A DNA stretch of 64,000 nt. It comes from Sphingobium lignivorans. GTDB taxonomy: Bacteria; Pseudomonadota; Alphaproteobacteria; Sphingomonadales; Sphingomonadaceae. Where the stretch lies: contig NZ_JACHKA010000001.1 of NCBI RefSeq assembly GCF_014203955.1, positions 372,001 through 436,000 on the forward strand, read 5' to 3'. The position numbers and the translations under genes were made by a program. Shown here piece after piece: positions 15,643-25,349 of this stretch. Position 1 is the first letter of the stretch. Every line of letters starts with the position of its first letter. The notes beneath the pieces were generated by a model. It was not told the origin of the DNA, ran no database searches, and saw only the letters and a list, made by a program, of their open reading frames with translations.

Positions 15643-17727
15643 CTACCGCCGCGCTCGTCCCATGGGCCGTGTCGCGGGTCCGTTGTTGAGGGCGAGCTGG
15701 CCGGTGTCCTCCCGGTCGCGTTGCGCGGCCGCCGGCGCGGCGCGCAACAGTGGGCCACAGGCGGGCGCCCGGGCCTGATCGGGATCGACGAAGCCGAACA
15801 TCGCGCGCAGATTGGGCAGGGGGAAAGTGAAGCCGAGGAAGCTGGCCGGGCTGGACCAGGCGATCGGCTCGCGTGCGACGAGTGGGTCCGCCAGCGTGCC
15901 GGCGATGCGCAGCGGGTGGGGGCGACTGAAGAAGGCGAGGCGCTTGCCGTCCGCCTGCAGGCGCAGGTTAAGGGATTCGTCGCGCAGATCGAGGAAGCCG
16001 CTGCCGGACAGCACATGCCCGCCGGTATCGATGAGGATGGGGTCGGCGCTCGCCAGCCCGTTGCGCACGGTGAAGGCGATGAGGCCGCAATTGACGTCCG
16101 TCGCCTGCTGCGCCTCGTCGCGGAACATGGCCTCGCTCAGCGTCGCCATGTCGAGCGCGGAGGCACTGGCGCGCCGGGTACGCATCTCCCCGCCCGGAAT
16201 GACGAGCGCCATGCGACCGTTCGCTTGCCCGAGCGCCTCGCGCAATGTCATGCCGCGCCCCGTGAGTTCAACACGGCCCTTGGCCATCACGGTCGTTCCG
16301 GCAGGCGCGATGCCCCAATCGTCCAGCAGCCGGCCCATCGGGGTGGGCGAGAGGCGGATGTCGGCGCGGACCAGCGCCGGGCTGGTGCGGGCGTCGACCA
16401 GCAGGTCGGACGAGATGAAGCCGCCGGCCATGTCGACGCTGGCGGGGGAAAGCTGCAGGATGCCGCCCACCAGCGCCAGCCGCATGGCGAGGTGGCGGGG
16501 TGCCTGCGTGGTGCCGATGATGCCGGCGGCGCTATAGTCCACGACCGCATCCACCTGACCGAGCGCTTCGGGCGAGAGGCTGGCATCCGGCATCAGCCGC
16601 GCGCGCGTCGGGGCGAGGGGGCCGAACGAATCCGCCTCGACGAGCGGCGCATCGTGCAGGCCGAACAGAGCGCGGGCATCCGCCAGATCGAGCCGCCGGG
16701 AAGCGAGGCGCCCGACGATGCGCGGCCGTGCGCCGCGCTTGTCCAGCGTGAGCTTGCCGCTGATATCGGTCCGCCCGATCCGGCCTTCGATCCGGCTGAA
16801 GAGCCAGCCTTGCGGCGCATGGCTGAGCTGCCCGCTCAGCGCATAACCGGGCATGGAGGGCAAGGCGATGCCGGCAAGATCGGCAAGGCGCGCGAAGTTG
16901 GCGCCTTCCGCCCGGGCCTGAAGGCGCGCGGTTGCGAGGGCGGAGGGCCGCTCCGCCGTCCCGCTCAGGGCCAGCGAGAGGCCCTGCATGCGGGCATTGA
17001 GATCGATGGCGGCGTCGCCGCTCTCGGATGTTTCCAGCGTGCCCCGCATGGCGAAGCGCTCGTCCGCGACGGTGCCGCCGCCCGCCATCGCGATCAGGCC
17101 CGGCCCGGCGGCGGAAAGAGCGATCCGTGCCTGCGCGTCTCTGGCGGGGTCGTGATAACGCAGCGTCACGCCGTCCGCGTCGAAGCGGCGGATCGCGGTC
17201 AGATCGTATACTGTCTCGCGCTGGCCGTCCGCCCAGCTCATTGCCTTGCCGTCGGCTGAGCGCTCGAGGTCGAGCGTTCCGCCGCGCAGCGCGAGCGCGC
17301 GGGGCACTGCGCGGCCGATGAGGAAATCGAAGGTCGCGAAGCGGGCCGTGAGAGCGCGCACATCGAGCAGCGTCTCGCTGCGCGCCCATGCGGGATTGGC
17401 GATCCGCACGTCAGCGGCCGAGATGGTGACGGAGAGGGGCGTGAGCAGGATACGGACCGGGCCGCCGATCGACACCTCGCGGTTGAGCGCCGCGCTCGCC
17501 TCACGCGCCAGCGCGCCCTTGAGCGGCGTCGCCGCGCCGGCATAAAGCGCGGTCCAGCCAATCGCGGGCACGGCGAGGGCGGCCCAGACCAGCCCGCGAC
17601 GGCGCTTGCCCGCGAGCGCCGGTGGAGAATCGGGCTGATGTGAATAGCCGGCCCCGACATCCTCGGGCAGTCCCTGCGCGGGCATGGGGAGGTTCGCGGC
17701 GGAACCGGACGGGAACGAACCGCTCAT
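15643..17727 (-). CDS. AsmA family envelope protein
   Basis: 694 residues from ATG 17727. A cytoplasmic N-terminus of ~50 residues precedes one membrane segment (GLVWAALAVPAIGWTALYAG), followed by a large periplasmic beta-rich region. The AsmA signature near the start of that region (VSIGGPVRILLTPLSVTISAADVRIANP) and the C-terminal AsmA_2-type segment (TDVNCGLIAFTVRNGLA) are clear. Such proteins are thought to bridge the envelope for lipid transport. It converges on the rluC-like gene with 27 bases between. Confidence 0.85.
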   Translation of the reverse strand: MSGSFPSGSAANLPMPAQGLPEDVGAGYSHQPDSPPALAGKRRRGLVWAALAVPAIGWTALYAGAATPLKGALAREASAALNREVSIGGPVRILLTPLSVTISAADVRIANPAWARSETLLDVRALTARFATFDFLIGRAVPRALALRGGTLDLERSADGKAMSWADGQRETVYDLTAIRRFDADGVTLRYHDPARDAQARIALSAAGPGLIAMAGGGTVADERFAMRGTLETSESGDAAIDLNARMQGLSLALSGTAERPSALATARLQARAEGANFARLADLAGIALPSMPGYALSGQLSHAPQGWLFSRIEGRIGRTDISGKLTLDKRGARPRIVGRLASRRLDLADARALFGLHDAPLVEADSFGPLAPTRARLMPDASLSPEALGQVDAVVDYSAAGIIGTTQAPRHLAMRLALVGGILQLSPASVDMAGGFISSDLLVDARTSPALVRADIRLSPTPMGRLLDDWGIAPAGTTVMAKGRVELTGRGMTLREALGQANGRMALVIPGGEMRTRRASASALDMATLSEAMFRDEAQQATDVNCGLIAFTVRNGLASADPILIDTGGHVLSGSGFLDLRDESLNLRLQADGKRLAFFSRPHPLRIAGTLADPLVAREPIAWSSPASFLGFTFPLPNLRAMFGFVDPDQARAPACGPLLRAAPAAAQRDREDTGQLALNNGPATRPMGRARR

Positions 17728-17864
17728 GGCTCCGTCTTGGCGATTCGTTGCTGAACGCAGGCTGAGTGCCGGGCACGGCCATCGGCGCATCGCCCCGGTC
17801 GCTCGCTTCGTCGCCGGGAAAAGGCGGATTTGCAATCGGTTAATCCCGGGGCCATGATGGCGGC

Positions 17865-19310
17865 ATGTCTTCTCCCGTATCGTCCCCGGTCATCACGACC
17901 GACGTTCCCGCGAGACTGGACAGGCTCCCCTGGGGGCGCTTCCACTGGCTGGTGGTCGTGGCGCTCGGCGTCACATGGATCCTCGACGGGCTGGAAGTCA
18001 CGCTCGCCGGCTCCGTCGCGGGGGCACTGCGCGAGAGCCCGGTGCTGCAATTCTCGGCCTCGGACGTGGGCCTCGCCAACAGCGCCTATCTGGCCGGCGC
18101 CGTGCTGGGGGCGCTGTTCTTCGGCTGGCTGACGGACAGGCTGGGGCGCAAGAAGCTCTTCAGCATCACGGTCCTGCTGTATCTCGTCGCCACGGCCGCG
18201 ACGGCCTTTTCCTGGGATCTGGGCAGCTTCATGCTGTTCCGCTTCCTCACCGGCGCGGGCATCGGTGGGGAATATAGCGCGATCAACAGCGCGATCCAGG
18301 AGCTCATCCCGGCGCGGCGGCGCGGCTGGACGGACCTCGTCATCAACGGCAGCTTCTGGATCGGGGCGGCGGTGGCGGGCGGTGCCTCGATCATCCTGCT
18401 CGATCCGCGCATCGTGGACCCGGAGACAGGCTGGCGACTGGCCTTCTTCGGCGGCGCGGCGATCGGCCTCGTCATCCTCTTCTTGCGGCGGCACATTCCC
18501 GAGAGCCCGCGCTGGCTCATCATCCATGGCCATGCCGAGAAAGCGGAAGGCATCGTCTCGCAGATCGAGGCGGGGTTCGAGCGGGCCGGGCACAGCCTGC
18601 CGCCGCCGACGCATCAGGCGCGGCTGCGCGCCCGGCGCTACACGCCGCTGCGCGACGTGTTCGGGGCGCTCTTCCGCCTCTATCCGCAGCGCACGCTGCT
18701 AGGGCTCTGCCTGATGGCGGCGCAGGCCTTCCTCTACAATGCCATCTTCTTCACTTACGCCATGATGCTGACGGACTTCTACGGCGTCCCCTCGGAAGAA
18801 GCGGGCTATTATGTGCTGCCCTTCGCGCTCGGCAATGTGCTGGGCCCGCTGCTGCTGGGGCGCCTGTTCGATACGATCGGGCGGCGCACGATGATCGTGT
18901 TCACATATGGCATGTCGGGCCTGTTGCTGGCCGCGACCGGCCTGCTGTTCCAGCAGGGCATGCTCGATGCGACGACGCAGACCCTGTGCTGGAGCGTCAC
19001 TTTCTTCTTCGCCTCGGCGGCGGCTTCATCGGCCTATCTCACCGTGGCGGAATGTTTCCCGCTGGAAGTGCGGGCACTGGCCATCGCGATCTTCTACGCA
19101 TTCGGCACCGCCATCGGCGGCGTCATGGCGCCCTGGGCGTTCAGCGTCCTCATCGAGAGCGGATCGCGCGATCAGGTGCTGCTGGGCTATCTCTTCGCCA
19201 GCGCACTCATGGGGCTGGCGGCGCTGGTCGCCGCGCTGCTGGGCGTGCGCAGCGAGCGCCAGCCGCTGGAGAGCGTCGCACGCCCGCTCTCCTGGCATGA
19301 TGACGACTGA
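17865..19310 (+). CDS. MFS transporter (sugar/metabolite symporter type)
   Basis: 481 residues with about 12 predicted membrane segments. MFS motif A is clear in FGWLTDRLGRKKLF, the GAGIGGEYSAINSAIQEL motif is typical of the metabolite:H+ symporter (MHS) and sugar porter families, and ESPRWL follows the sixth helix. A second motif-A copy is LGRLFDTIGRRTMI. Substrate cannot be read from sequence. It stands alone and ends at a strong terminator shared with yghU. Confidence 0.85.
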   Translation: MSSPVSSPVITTDVPARLDRLPWGRFHWLVVVALGVTWILDGLEVTLAGSVAGALRESPVLQFSASDVGLANSAYLAGAVLGALFFGWLTDRLGRKKLFSITVLLYLVATAATAFSWDLGSFMLFRFLTGAGIGGEYSAINSAIQELIPARRRGWTDLVINGSFWIGAAVAGGASIILLDPRIVDPETGWRLAFFGGAAIGLVILFLRRHIPESPRWLIIHGHAEKAEGIVSQIEAGFERAGHSLPPPTHQARLRARRYTPLRDVFGALFRLYPQRTLLGLCLMAAQAFLYNAIFFTYAMMLTDFYGVPSEEAGYYVLPFALGNVLGPLLLGRLFDTIGRRTMIVFTYGMSGLLLAATGLLFQQGMLDATTQTLCWSVTFFFASAAASSAYLTVAECFPLEVRALAIAIFYAFGTAIGGVMAPWAFSVLIESGSRDQVLLGYLFASALMGLAALVAALLGVRSERQPLESVARPLSWHDDD

Positions 19311-19318
19311 CGCCCTGC

Positions 19319-19348
19319 GCCGCCTCCGGCAGGGTTGCCGGAGGCGGC
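19319..19348. terminator. Bidirectional terminator between convergent genes
   Basis: A perfect 13-bp stem: GCCGCCTCCGGCA (19319-19331) and TGCCGGAGGCGGC (19336-19348) with a 4-base loop. It lies between the stops of the MFS gene and the opposing yghU gene and could serve both. Confidence 0.8.
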
Positions 19349-19355
19349 GGGCAGG

Positions 19356-20252
19356 TCAGGCCTCGGTCTTCGCCTCTTGCTCGGCGGCCTTGATGGACGC
19401 GTCCAGATCGGCGGCGCTGTGCCGCTCGGCAATGCCGCCGCCGGGCCGGCCGGCGCTGTTCACGAGCAGGCCCCGCTTGACGCCGGTGCGCTCGGAAAGC
19501 TGCGTCACCCAGCGATCGACATTGCGATATTCATGGGTGGAGAGGAACTCCTGCGCATTGTAGCCGCCGCGCATGATCGATCCGTACCAGGGGAAGATGG
19601 CGAAATCCGCAATGGTGATCTCGTCGCCGATCATGAACTCGCGCTCGGCCAGGTTCTTGTCCAGCACGTCGAGCTGGCGCTTGGTCTCCATGGCATAGCG
19701 GTCGATCGCATATTCGATCTTGAACGGCGCATAGGCATAGAAATGCCCGAAGCCGCCGCCCACGAACGGGGCCGAACCCATCTGCCACATCAGCCAGTTG
19801 AAGGTCTCGGTGCGCTTGCGGATCTCCGTGGGGAGAAAGGCGCCGAACTTCTCGGCAAGATAGACCAGCATCGATCCGCTTTCGAACAGGCGCAGCGGCG
19901 GATCCATGCCATGGTCCATCATTGCCGGGATCTTGCTGTTGGGATTGATCGCGACGAAATCGCTGCCGAACTGCTCGCCGGCGTAGATCTTGATGAGCCA
20001 GGCATCATATTCCGCGTCGAAACCGGCCGCCAGCAGCTCCTCGAGCATGATGGTGACTTTCTGGCCGTTCGGCGTGCCCAGCGAATAGAGCTGGATGGGG
20101 TGCTCGCCCACAGGCAGCGTGACGTCCTGCCGGGCGCCTGCCGTCGGCGCATTGATGTTGGAGAACTGCCCGCCATTCTCCTTGTCCCAGGTCCAGACCT
20201 TGGGCGGCACATAGCCTGTGGGCTGGTTCATGGAGGGGTCGCTGTCGGCCAT
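19356..20252 (-). CDS. yghU: Glutathione S-transferase family disulfide-bond oxidoreductase YghU
   Basis: 298 residues, the usual YghU size and longer than ordinary GSTs. N-terminal landmarks include TGYVPPKVWTWDKENGG and LPVGEHPIQLYSLGTPNGQKV; the thioredoxin-like domain has NPNSKIPAM and FESGSMLVYLAEKFG, followed by an all-helical GST C-domain (EFMIGDEITIADFAIFPW). YghU/Nu-class GSTs bind two glutathiones and reduce disulfides and peroxides. The ribosome site AGGAGACG precedes ATG 20252. Confidence 0.93.
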   Translation of the reverse strand: MADSDPSMNQPTGYVPPKVWTWDKENGGQFSNINAPTAGARQDVTLPVGEHPIQLYSLGTPNGQKVTIMLEELLAAGFDAEYDAWLIKIYAGEQFGSDFVAINPNSKIPAMMDHGMDPPLRLFESGSMLVYLAEKFGAFLPTEIRKRTETFNWLMWQMGSAPFVGGGFGHFYAYAPFKIEYAIDRYAMETKRQLDVLDKNLAEREFMIGDEITIADFAIFPWYGSIMRGGYNAQEFLSTHEYRNVDRWVTQLSERTGVKRGLLVNSAGRPGGGIAERHSAADLDASIKAAEQEAKTEA

Positions 20253-20432
20253 TGTCTCGTCTCCTGAGGACTCGTGCTGATAGGTAAACAGTCTAGCGTC
20301 TCGCGGGGCGCTGGCTAGCCGTGGCGCCGGATGACTATTCTAGGCAGTGAAATAGCCGTGCTTTAGGGCCCATCAGTTATTGCGAACCTTTCGCAATCTT
20401 GTAGGTTCGGGGCACCGTCACCGGAGGTTCCC

Positions 20433-21185
20433 ATGCATCGTCTTGTCGTCCTTCTCCCAATCCTCGTGCCATGCGCCGCGCTCGCCCAGACCGGCGAGGC
20501 GCCGCGTCCCCAGATCGTCGTCACGAGTGCCGCGACGATCCCGAGCCCGCCCGACCGTGCCGTCGTGAGCTTTTCCGTTCATGGCGAGGGCGCGACAAGC
20601 GACGAGGCCGTGCGCGCCATGGTGGCGAAACGGGATGCGATCGAGAAGGGGCTGGCAGGCGTCTCCGGCCAATCCGAGCTGCGCGCCGCGCAGGTCGCAA
20701 TCGCCGAGGTGCGTGGGCGCGACTGCAATCGCAACTATGGTAATCCGCAGCTCTCCACCGGCGAATGCGCGATCATTGGCTATACAGCCGATCTTCAGGT
20801 GGAGGTGCGCACCTCAGCTGTGAACGATGCCGGCACGATGGTGTCGCTTGCCGGCCGCCTGGGCGCGACCAACCCCCGCATCGATCGCTTCTTCCTCGCG
20901 GAGGACAAGGAGATAAGGCGGCGCGGGATCGCGGAGGCGCTGGCCGAAGCGAAGCTCCAGGCGGAAGCCATCGCCCGGGCCTCCGGCGTCAAGCTTGGCA
21001 GTGTCATCAGCGTTTCCAACCTCAGCTTCAACGGCCCGGGTCCGTATGACGAGATCGTCGTCACGGCGCAGGGGGTCGCCGCGCCGCCCGCACCGCCACC
21101 CCCGCCGCCAGTGGCGATTGGCATGAAGCCCCGTGCGATCGAAACGCAGGTGCGCGTGCAAGTGGTCTATGCCATCCAGCCCTGA
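20433..21185 (+). CDS. SIMPL domain (DUF541) periplasmic protein
   Basis: 250 residues with a signal peptide (cleavage near ALAQ, residue 19) and an AGGTTCCC-spaced ATG after CCGGAGG. The SIMPL/DUF541 fold is shown by QIVVTSAATIPSPPDRAVVSFSV, VSLAGRLGATNPRIDRFFL and the helix EALAEAKLQAEAIARASGVKLG. A proline-rich linker (PPAPPPPPP) comes before the last strand. These envelope proteins are linked to oxidative or membrane stress; the exact role is unknown. Confidence 0.85.
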   Translation: MHRLVVLLPILVPCAALAQTGEAPRPQIVVTSAATIPSPPDRAVVSFSVHGEGATSDEAVRAMVAKRDAIEKGLAGVSGQSELRAAQVAIAEVRGRDCNRNYGNPQLSTGECAIIGYTADLQVEVRTSAVNDAGTMVSLAGRLGATNPRIDRFFLAEDKEIRRRGIAEALAEAKLQAEAIARASGVKLGSVISVSNLSFNGPGPYDEIVVTAQGVAAPPAPPPPPPVAIGMKPRAIETQVRVQVVYAIQP

Positions 21186-21288
21186 TCGATCCTGATTGGA
21201 AGCGCGGCAGCCGCCCTGGAATGACGACTGCTGCGTCAGGCCACCAGCCTTCGAAGCAGGCATCAGACAGTCTGGGGCAGGCGTCTCC

Positions 21289-22077
21289 TCAGAAGGGCAT
21301 CCAGCGCCGCTTCTCGCTGAACTTCATGTAGCCGGCATTCACGCCGAGGCGATAGCCCACGCCGAGCCGGATCGGGATGATCACGACGTCCTTCCAGCGC
21401 ATGTAGCTCGCCGTGAAGCCGCCGACGAGATAGGCCGTGCCCTCGCCGGCGGGGAAGCGCTTGTAGAGATTCTGGCTGTCGTAGAGGTTATAGACCAGCA
21501 CGAAGGTCTTGCTGGCATTGCCGCCCAGGTCGAAGCCGAGCGAAGGGCCGGTCCAGTAGACGTCGCGCTGGCCCTCGATCTTGTGGAAAAGCGTGCCCGA
21601 GCCATAGCGCAGGCCCACGCCGATGGCGCCCGAGGCCTCGCGCCCGGCGATATAGGCGACGGGTTCGCCCTGATCCTTCAGGATGTTCTCGATCATGCCC
21701 GCGAGGCCCTCGGCGCCCTTGCCGAACACGCCTTCCGCCGCGCCGATGAGGTCGTCCTGCTGATAGGTGCTCGCCGCCGCATTGGCGGGAACGCCAGCCT
21801 CCGCCGCCGAAGCGGTGGGCGGCGAGGCGGGCGCGGTGGTTGCCGTTTCCGACGTCGGTGGCGGGGGCGGAAGGTCCGCCTCGTCCTCATAGGCCGGGGG
21901 AGTGGGGACGGTGGCGTCGCTGGCCGGCGCGCCGGGCGCCAGATCGGCATCGATCGCGGTGTTCGGATCGACAGTGCCGACCTGCGCGGCGGCTGGCGCT
22001 GCCGCCAGTCCGGCCGCGATCGTCGCCGCCACGGCAAGTCTTGTCCAGTGACGGAGCGCTGACGTCATCCGGTTCAT
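21289..22077 (-). CDS. eipA: DUF1134 family envelope protein, EipA-like
   Basis: 262 residues from ATG 22077, which follows the ribosome site GGGGAGAA; the longer frame to 22140 lacks one. A signal peptide (cleavage near AAAQ) leads to a Pro/Ala/Glu-rich linker (about 45-95), then the DUF1134 domain with AYIAGREASGAIGVGLRYGSGTL, GFDLGGNASKTFVLVYNL and RLGVGYRLGVNAGYMKF. EipA of Brucella, of the same family, is a periplasmic beta-barrel protein needed for envelope integrity. Probably outer-envelope associated. Confidence 0.85.
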   Translation of the reverse strand: MNRMTSALRHWTRLAVAATIAAGLAAAPAAAQVGTVDPNTAIDADLAPGAPASDATVPTPPAYEDEADLPPPPPTSETATTAPASPPTASAAEAGVPANAAASTYQQDDLIGAAEGVFGKGAEGLAGMIENILKDQGEPVAYIAGREASGAIGVGLRYGSGTLFHKIEGQRDVYWTGPSLGFDLGGNASKTFVLVYNLYDSQNLYKRFPAGEGTAYLVGGFTASYMRWKDVVIIPIRLGVGYRLGVNAGYMKFSEKRRWMPF

Positions 22078-22274
22078 TTCATAATTCTCCCCGGCCGGTC
22101 GGCCGATCATTAGCTGCGCGCAGGCGCGACCCATTCTCACTCCTCGTCTATCCGCCGCGCGAGATGAAACGACAATGAATGAACGGCGAGGCGAATCGAT
22201 TTCGCGCCGGACCGAGTCGTTCCGGTCAACGGCTCACCTCCCACGACACACGGCCGGTCGCGAGAAACGGGTCC

Positions 22275-23012
22275 TCAGGTGCGCTCGCCTGCCGCCGCGC
22301 GATTGAGGGCATTGATCGCGGCATGGACGCGCGCTTCCGCTTCCGCGCGAGGCAGGCCGGTCGGAATGACCTCGCCGACCCGGTACGTGATCGTGCCGGC
22401 GCGCTTGAGGAAGCTGTTGCGCGGCGACAGCCGGCCGCTGTCCACGGCGATCGGGACCACCGGGCAATCGAGTACCGCATAGAGCCCGGCGAAGCCCGAC
22501 CGCAGGTCCGGGCATTCTCCGTGCGGAACGCGCGTCCCTTCGGGATAGAAGATCACCGGCCGCCCCGCCGCGAAGGCGGCCCGCGCTTTCGTGCGGATGG
22601 CGCGCAGCGCGCTCGCGCCGCCGTTGCGATCGACGATGATGAGCCCGTAAGCGCGCGCCACCGCGCCCCACACCGGGATCCGCCCCAGCTCGGCCTTGGC
22701 CGCGATGACCGGGCGGCGGAAGAGGCAGAGCGCATCCAGCGTCTCGAACATCGATTCATGCTTGCAGACGATGAACCGGGGCTCGTCCGGCAGTCGGCCT
22801 TCCACCACGATCTTCTGCCCGAGCACATGGCGTACGAGCAGCCGGTGCATTCGCGCCCATGCTTCCGCAGCCGGCGCGACGGTGCGCGCGCGAAAGGCCA
22901 TCATGACGAGGGCCACCATGAGCAGCACGACGGTCAGGCAGTAGAAGAGCAGGGCGAACAGCACTGACCTCAGGAACGTGACGACGAGCGCTGGCGGCGA
23001 AAGCGGCGGCAT
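22275..23012 (-). CDS. plsC: 1-acyl-sn-glycerol-3-phosphate acyltransferase, PlsC family
   Basis: 245 residues from ATG 23012. The N-terminus has membrane-embedded hydrophobic residues (ALLFYCLTVVLLMVALVMMAF). Motif I reads IVCKHESMFETLD, the HX4E variant common in proteobacterial PlsC homologues; motif III is VIFYPEGTRVPHG, and CPVVPIAVDSG follows. It acylates lysophosphatidic acid to phosphatidic acid. It begins 11 bases after ydcF and is probably in the ftsE-ftsX-ydcF-plsC run. Confidence 0.9.
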   Translation of the reverse strand: MPPLSPPALVVTFLRSVLFALLFYCLTVVLLMVALVMMAFRARTVAPAAEAWARMHRLLVRHVLGQKIVVEGRLPDEPRFIVCKHESMFETLDALCLFRRPVIAAKAELGRIPVWGAVARAYGLIIVDRNGGASALRAIRTKARAAFAAGRPVIFYPEGTRVPHGECPDLRSGFAGLYAVLDCPVVPIAVDSGRLSPRNSFLKRAGTITYRVGEVIPTGLPRAEAEARVHAAINALNRAAAGERT

Positions 23013-23023
23013 ATCGATGGCGC

Positions 23024-23554
23024 TCAGACGCCGAGGAGGCCGGCGGCGCGGCGAAGCAGATATTTGTGATATTCGCGCAGCAGGACCATCAGGCTGGGAT
23101 TGGACCGCACGGCATCGGGGACGATGGTCACTGGGCCCTCGATCTGGCGCGAAAGCTCGTACCGCGCCCGGCGCATGTGCCAGTCCGCGGTGATGATCCG
23201 CACCGAGCGATATTTGTTGCGCGCGAGCCACTGGCTGGTTTCCACGGCATTCGAGCGGGTGTCGATCGCCTCGCGGCCGAGCGTGACGCAGCAGTCCATC
23301 AGTTCCTGCGGGACATCATAGGCCGCGGCGAATTCCCCCCGGCGGACATCCCGGTCGACGCCGGAAACGAGCAGCTTCTCACTCTGCTTGCGACGCAGCA
23401 GGGCGAGGCCCCGATCGATCCGCCCGGCCGATCCGGTGAGGACCACGATGGCTTCGGTCGGCTCGTCGCCGCGCGGCTGGGGCAGCAGCAGCGCGAACCA
23501 GGCGAAACCCAGCGCCCAGACCAGCAGCATGAGGGCGATCAGCCGTCGGGTCAT
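23024..23554 (-). CDS. ydcF: YdcF/DUF218 family protein
   Basis: 176 residues from ATG 23554, which overlaps the ftsX stop (ATGA). A single membrane anchor (LIALMLLVWALGFAWFALLL) is followed by the DUF218 fold: EAIVVLTGSAGRIDRGLALL, EKLLVSGVDRD, AIDTRSNAVETSQWL and ITADWHMRRARYELSR. Related proteins (ElyC, SanA, YdcF) affect envelope polysaccharide or vancomycin sensitivity. Function here unproven. Confidence 0.85.
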   Translation of the reverse strand: MTRRLIALMLLVWALGFAWFALLLPQPRGDEPTEAIVVLTGSAGRIDRGLALLRRKQSEKLLVSGVDRDVRRGEFAAAYDVPQELMDCCVTLGREAIDTRSNAVETSQWLARNKYRSVRIITADWHMRRARYELSRQIEGPVTIVPDAVRSNPSLMVLLREYHKYLLRRAAGLLGV

Positions 23555-24465
23555 AGCGACCGTTGCAGCGCGCGCTGCAGCGTGACGCGCGCGGAGAGCC
23601 AGGCCACCGCCACGCCGGCGAGCGGCAGCAGCGGCAGCAGCACCCACGCGAAGCCGGGCAGGGAAACGCTCTGGATGAGGTCCGAGGCGACGGCCGCCAT
23701 CGACCGGCCGACCAGGATGATGACGGCGATGGCGCAGGTGAAGCCGATGACGGCGCCGAACAGCGCGTCGAGCATCATCCGCTGCTGGAACAGGCGGACG
23801 ACCTGCGCGTCGGTCGCGCCCAGCATGTGCATGATGTCGATGGTGCCCCGGTGCGTCGCATGGGCGCCGCGCGCCGCCAGCACCACCACGGCGCCGGTCG
23901 CGATCGCGACGAGCGCCACCACGCCGAAGGAAAGGAGGCCGATCGCCCCGACCAGCCGCGCGAGCGGGGCAAGATAGGCCGCGTGCGGTTCCACGCGGGC
24001 CTGCGCGCTGATCGCCTTCACGGCCTTGTCGAGATCCGCGATCCGGCTGTCCCGTTCAGCGCGGGAGGCGACGAGATCCGCGTCGATCAGCGCCGGGAGG
24101 GGGATGTCGCTGATCCTGAGATCGCTGCCGAGCCAGGGGGTGAGCTGCGCGGCGAGGCGCGCCTCTGGAATAACCTCGACATTGCCCACGCCTTCGGTCT
24201 GCTCCAGCAGCGTCACGACGCTCCGGACCGCGCGCCCCCGCACTTCGGGATCGGCTTCCGCGATCTGGATCGTCAGGCGGTCCGAGACGTCCGCGCGCAG
24301 GGCGAAGGCGGCATGGTTGAGCGCGATGCCGGCCGCCGCCGCCAGCACGGTCAGGAACATCATGATGGCGATCACCCAGGGCATGGGCCCGGTCAGCCGG
24401 CCCTGCGGCAGCAGCGAGCCGGGCGCATAGGGCTTGTTGGGCGTCTCTTTCTGCTCGCGCGCCAT
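23551..24465 (-). CDS. ftsX: Cell division protein FtsX
   Basis: 304 residues with four membrane segments. It has a cytoplasmic N-terminus with a PQGRLTGPMPWVIAIMMFLTVLA-like helix, a periplasmic domain (about 60-160), and the permease core with ARGAHATHRGTIDIMHMLGATDAQVVRLFQ typical of FtsX. With FtsE it activates periplasmic amidases for septal wall splitting. It lies 3 bases after ftsE. Confidence 0.93.
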   Translation of the reverse strand: MAREQKETPNKPYAPGSLLPQGRLTGPMPWVIAIMMFLTVLAAAAGIALNHAAFALRADVSDRLTIQIAEADPEVRGRAVRSVVTLLEQTEGVGNVEVIPEARLAAQLTPWLGSDLRISDIPLPALIDADLVASRAERDSRIADLDKAVKAISAQARVEPHAAYLAPLARLVGAIGLLSFGVVALVAIATGAVVVLAARGAHATHRGTIDIMHMLGATDAQVVRLFQQRMMLDALFGAVIGFTCAIAVIILVGRSMAAVASDLIQSVSLPGFAWVLLPLLPLAGVAVAWLSARVTLQRALQRSL

Positions 24466-24468
24466 GGC

Positions 24469-25179
24469 TCAGTCGGCTCCGGCGGGGCGCGGGGGGTAAT
24501 GAAGGCCATCGGCGGGTTCGGCGAGCCGGCCCTTCTCCAGCCGCAGCATCTGGGCATCACTCACCTTGCCGAGCAGATTGAGGTCGTGCGTCGCGACGAC
24601 GATGGTGGTGCCCAGCTTGTTGAGCGCCTCGAACAGCGTGATGAGCCGGGCTGCCATGTCCACGTCCACGTTGCCGGTCGGCTCGTCGGCGACCAGCAGT
24701 TCGGGCCGGCCGATCACGGCGCGCGCAATGGCGACGCGCTGCTGCTCGCCGCCCGAGAGCGTGGCGGGCAGTGCGCGGGCCCGGTCGGTCAGCCCGACCC
24801 AATGGAGCATTTCCTCCACCGGCGGGCGAAGCTGGTCATCGGTCACGCCGGCGATGCGCAGGGGCAGCGCGATATTGTCGAAGGCGGAGAGGTGCGGCAC
24901 CAGCCGGAAATCCTGGAAGACGACGCCGATCCGGCGGCGAAAGCCGGGGAGACGCGCGCGCGGCAGCGTCACCACGTCCGCGTCGAACAGGCGGATCGCC
25001 CCGCGGCTCGGCCGTTGCGCCAGATAGAGCAGCTTGAGCAGCGACGTCTTGCCCGCGCCGGACGCCCCGGTGAGGAAGTAGAACGCCCCCTCATCGAGCG
25101 AGAAGGTCAGGTCCGACAGCGTCTCGGGGCCGGGCCCGTAGCGCAGCCCGACATTCTCGAACTGGACAATCCTTGCCAT
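24469..25179 (-). CDS. ftsE: Cell division ATP-binding protein FtsE
   Basis: 236 residues from ATG 25179. Walker A is [15 protein letters not shown]-loop [12 protein letters not shown] (an FtsE-type signature), ABC signature [14 protein letters not shown], Walker [13 protein letters not shown] and the switch His in [10 protein letters not shown]. It pairs with FtsX. First gene of a run with ftsX, ydcF and plsC, and divergent from the zinc-ribbon gene. Confidence 0.95.
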   Translation of the reverse strand: MARIVQFENVGLRYGPGPETLSDLTFSLDEGAFYFLTGASGAGKTSLLKLLYLAQRPSRGAIRLFDADVVTLPRARLPGFRRRIGVVFQDFRLVPHLSAFDNIALPLRIAGVTDDQLRPPVEEMLHWVGLTDRARALPATLSGGEQQRVAIARAVIGRPELLVADEPTGNVDVDMAARLITLFEALNKLGTTIVVATHDLNLLGKVSDAQMLRLEKGRLAEPADGLHYPPRPAGAD

Positions 25180-25349
25180 CGCGGCGCTGCATATCCCCAT
25201 TTTGCGGGCGCTTGTCTGCCGCGCCCGCGGACCATCGCGGCGTGCATGGCACAGGCTCCCGGTGCGGGCAAGGCGAAGCGCGCCCACGCGTGCCATCCCG
25301 GCAAACGCTCCCTTGCTCTCCTGCGAAAAGCGGTGTTTATGGGCGCCAA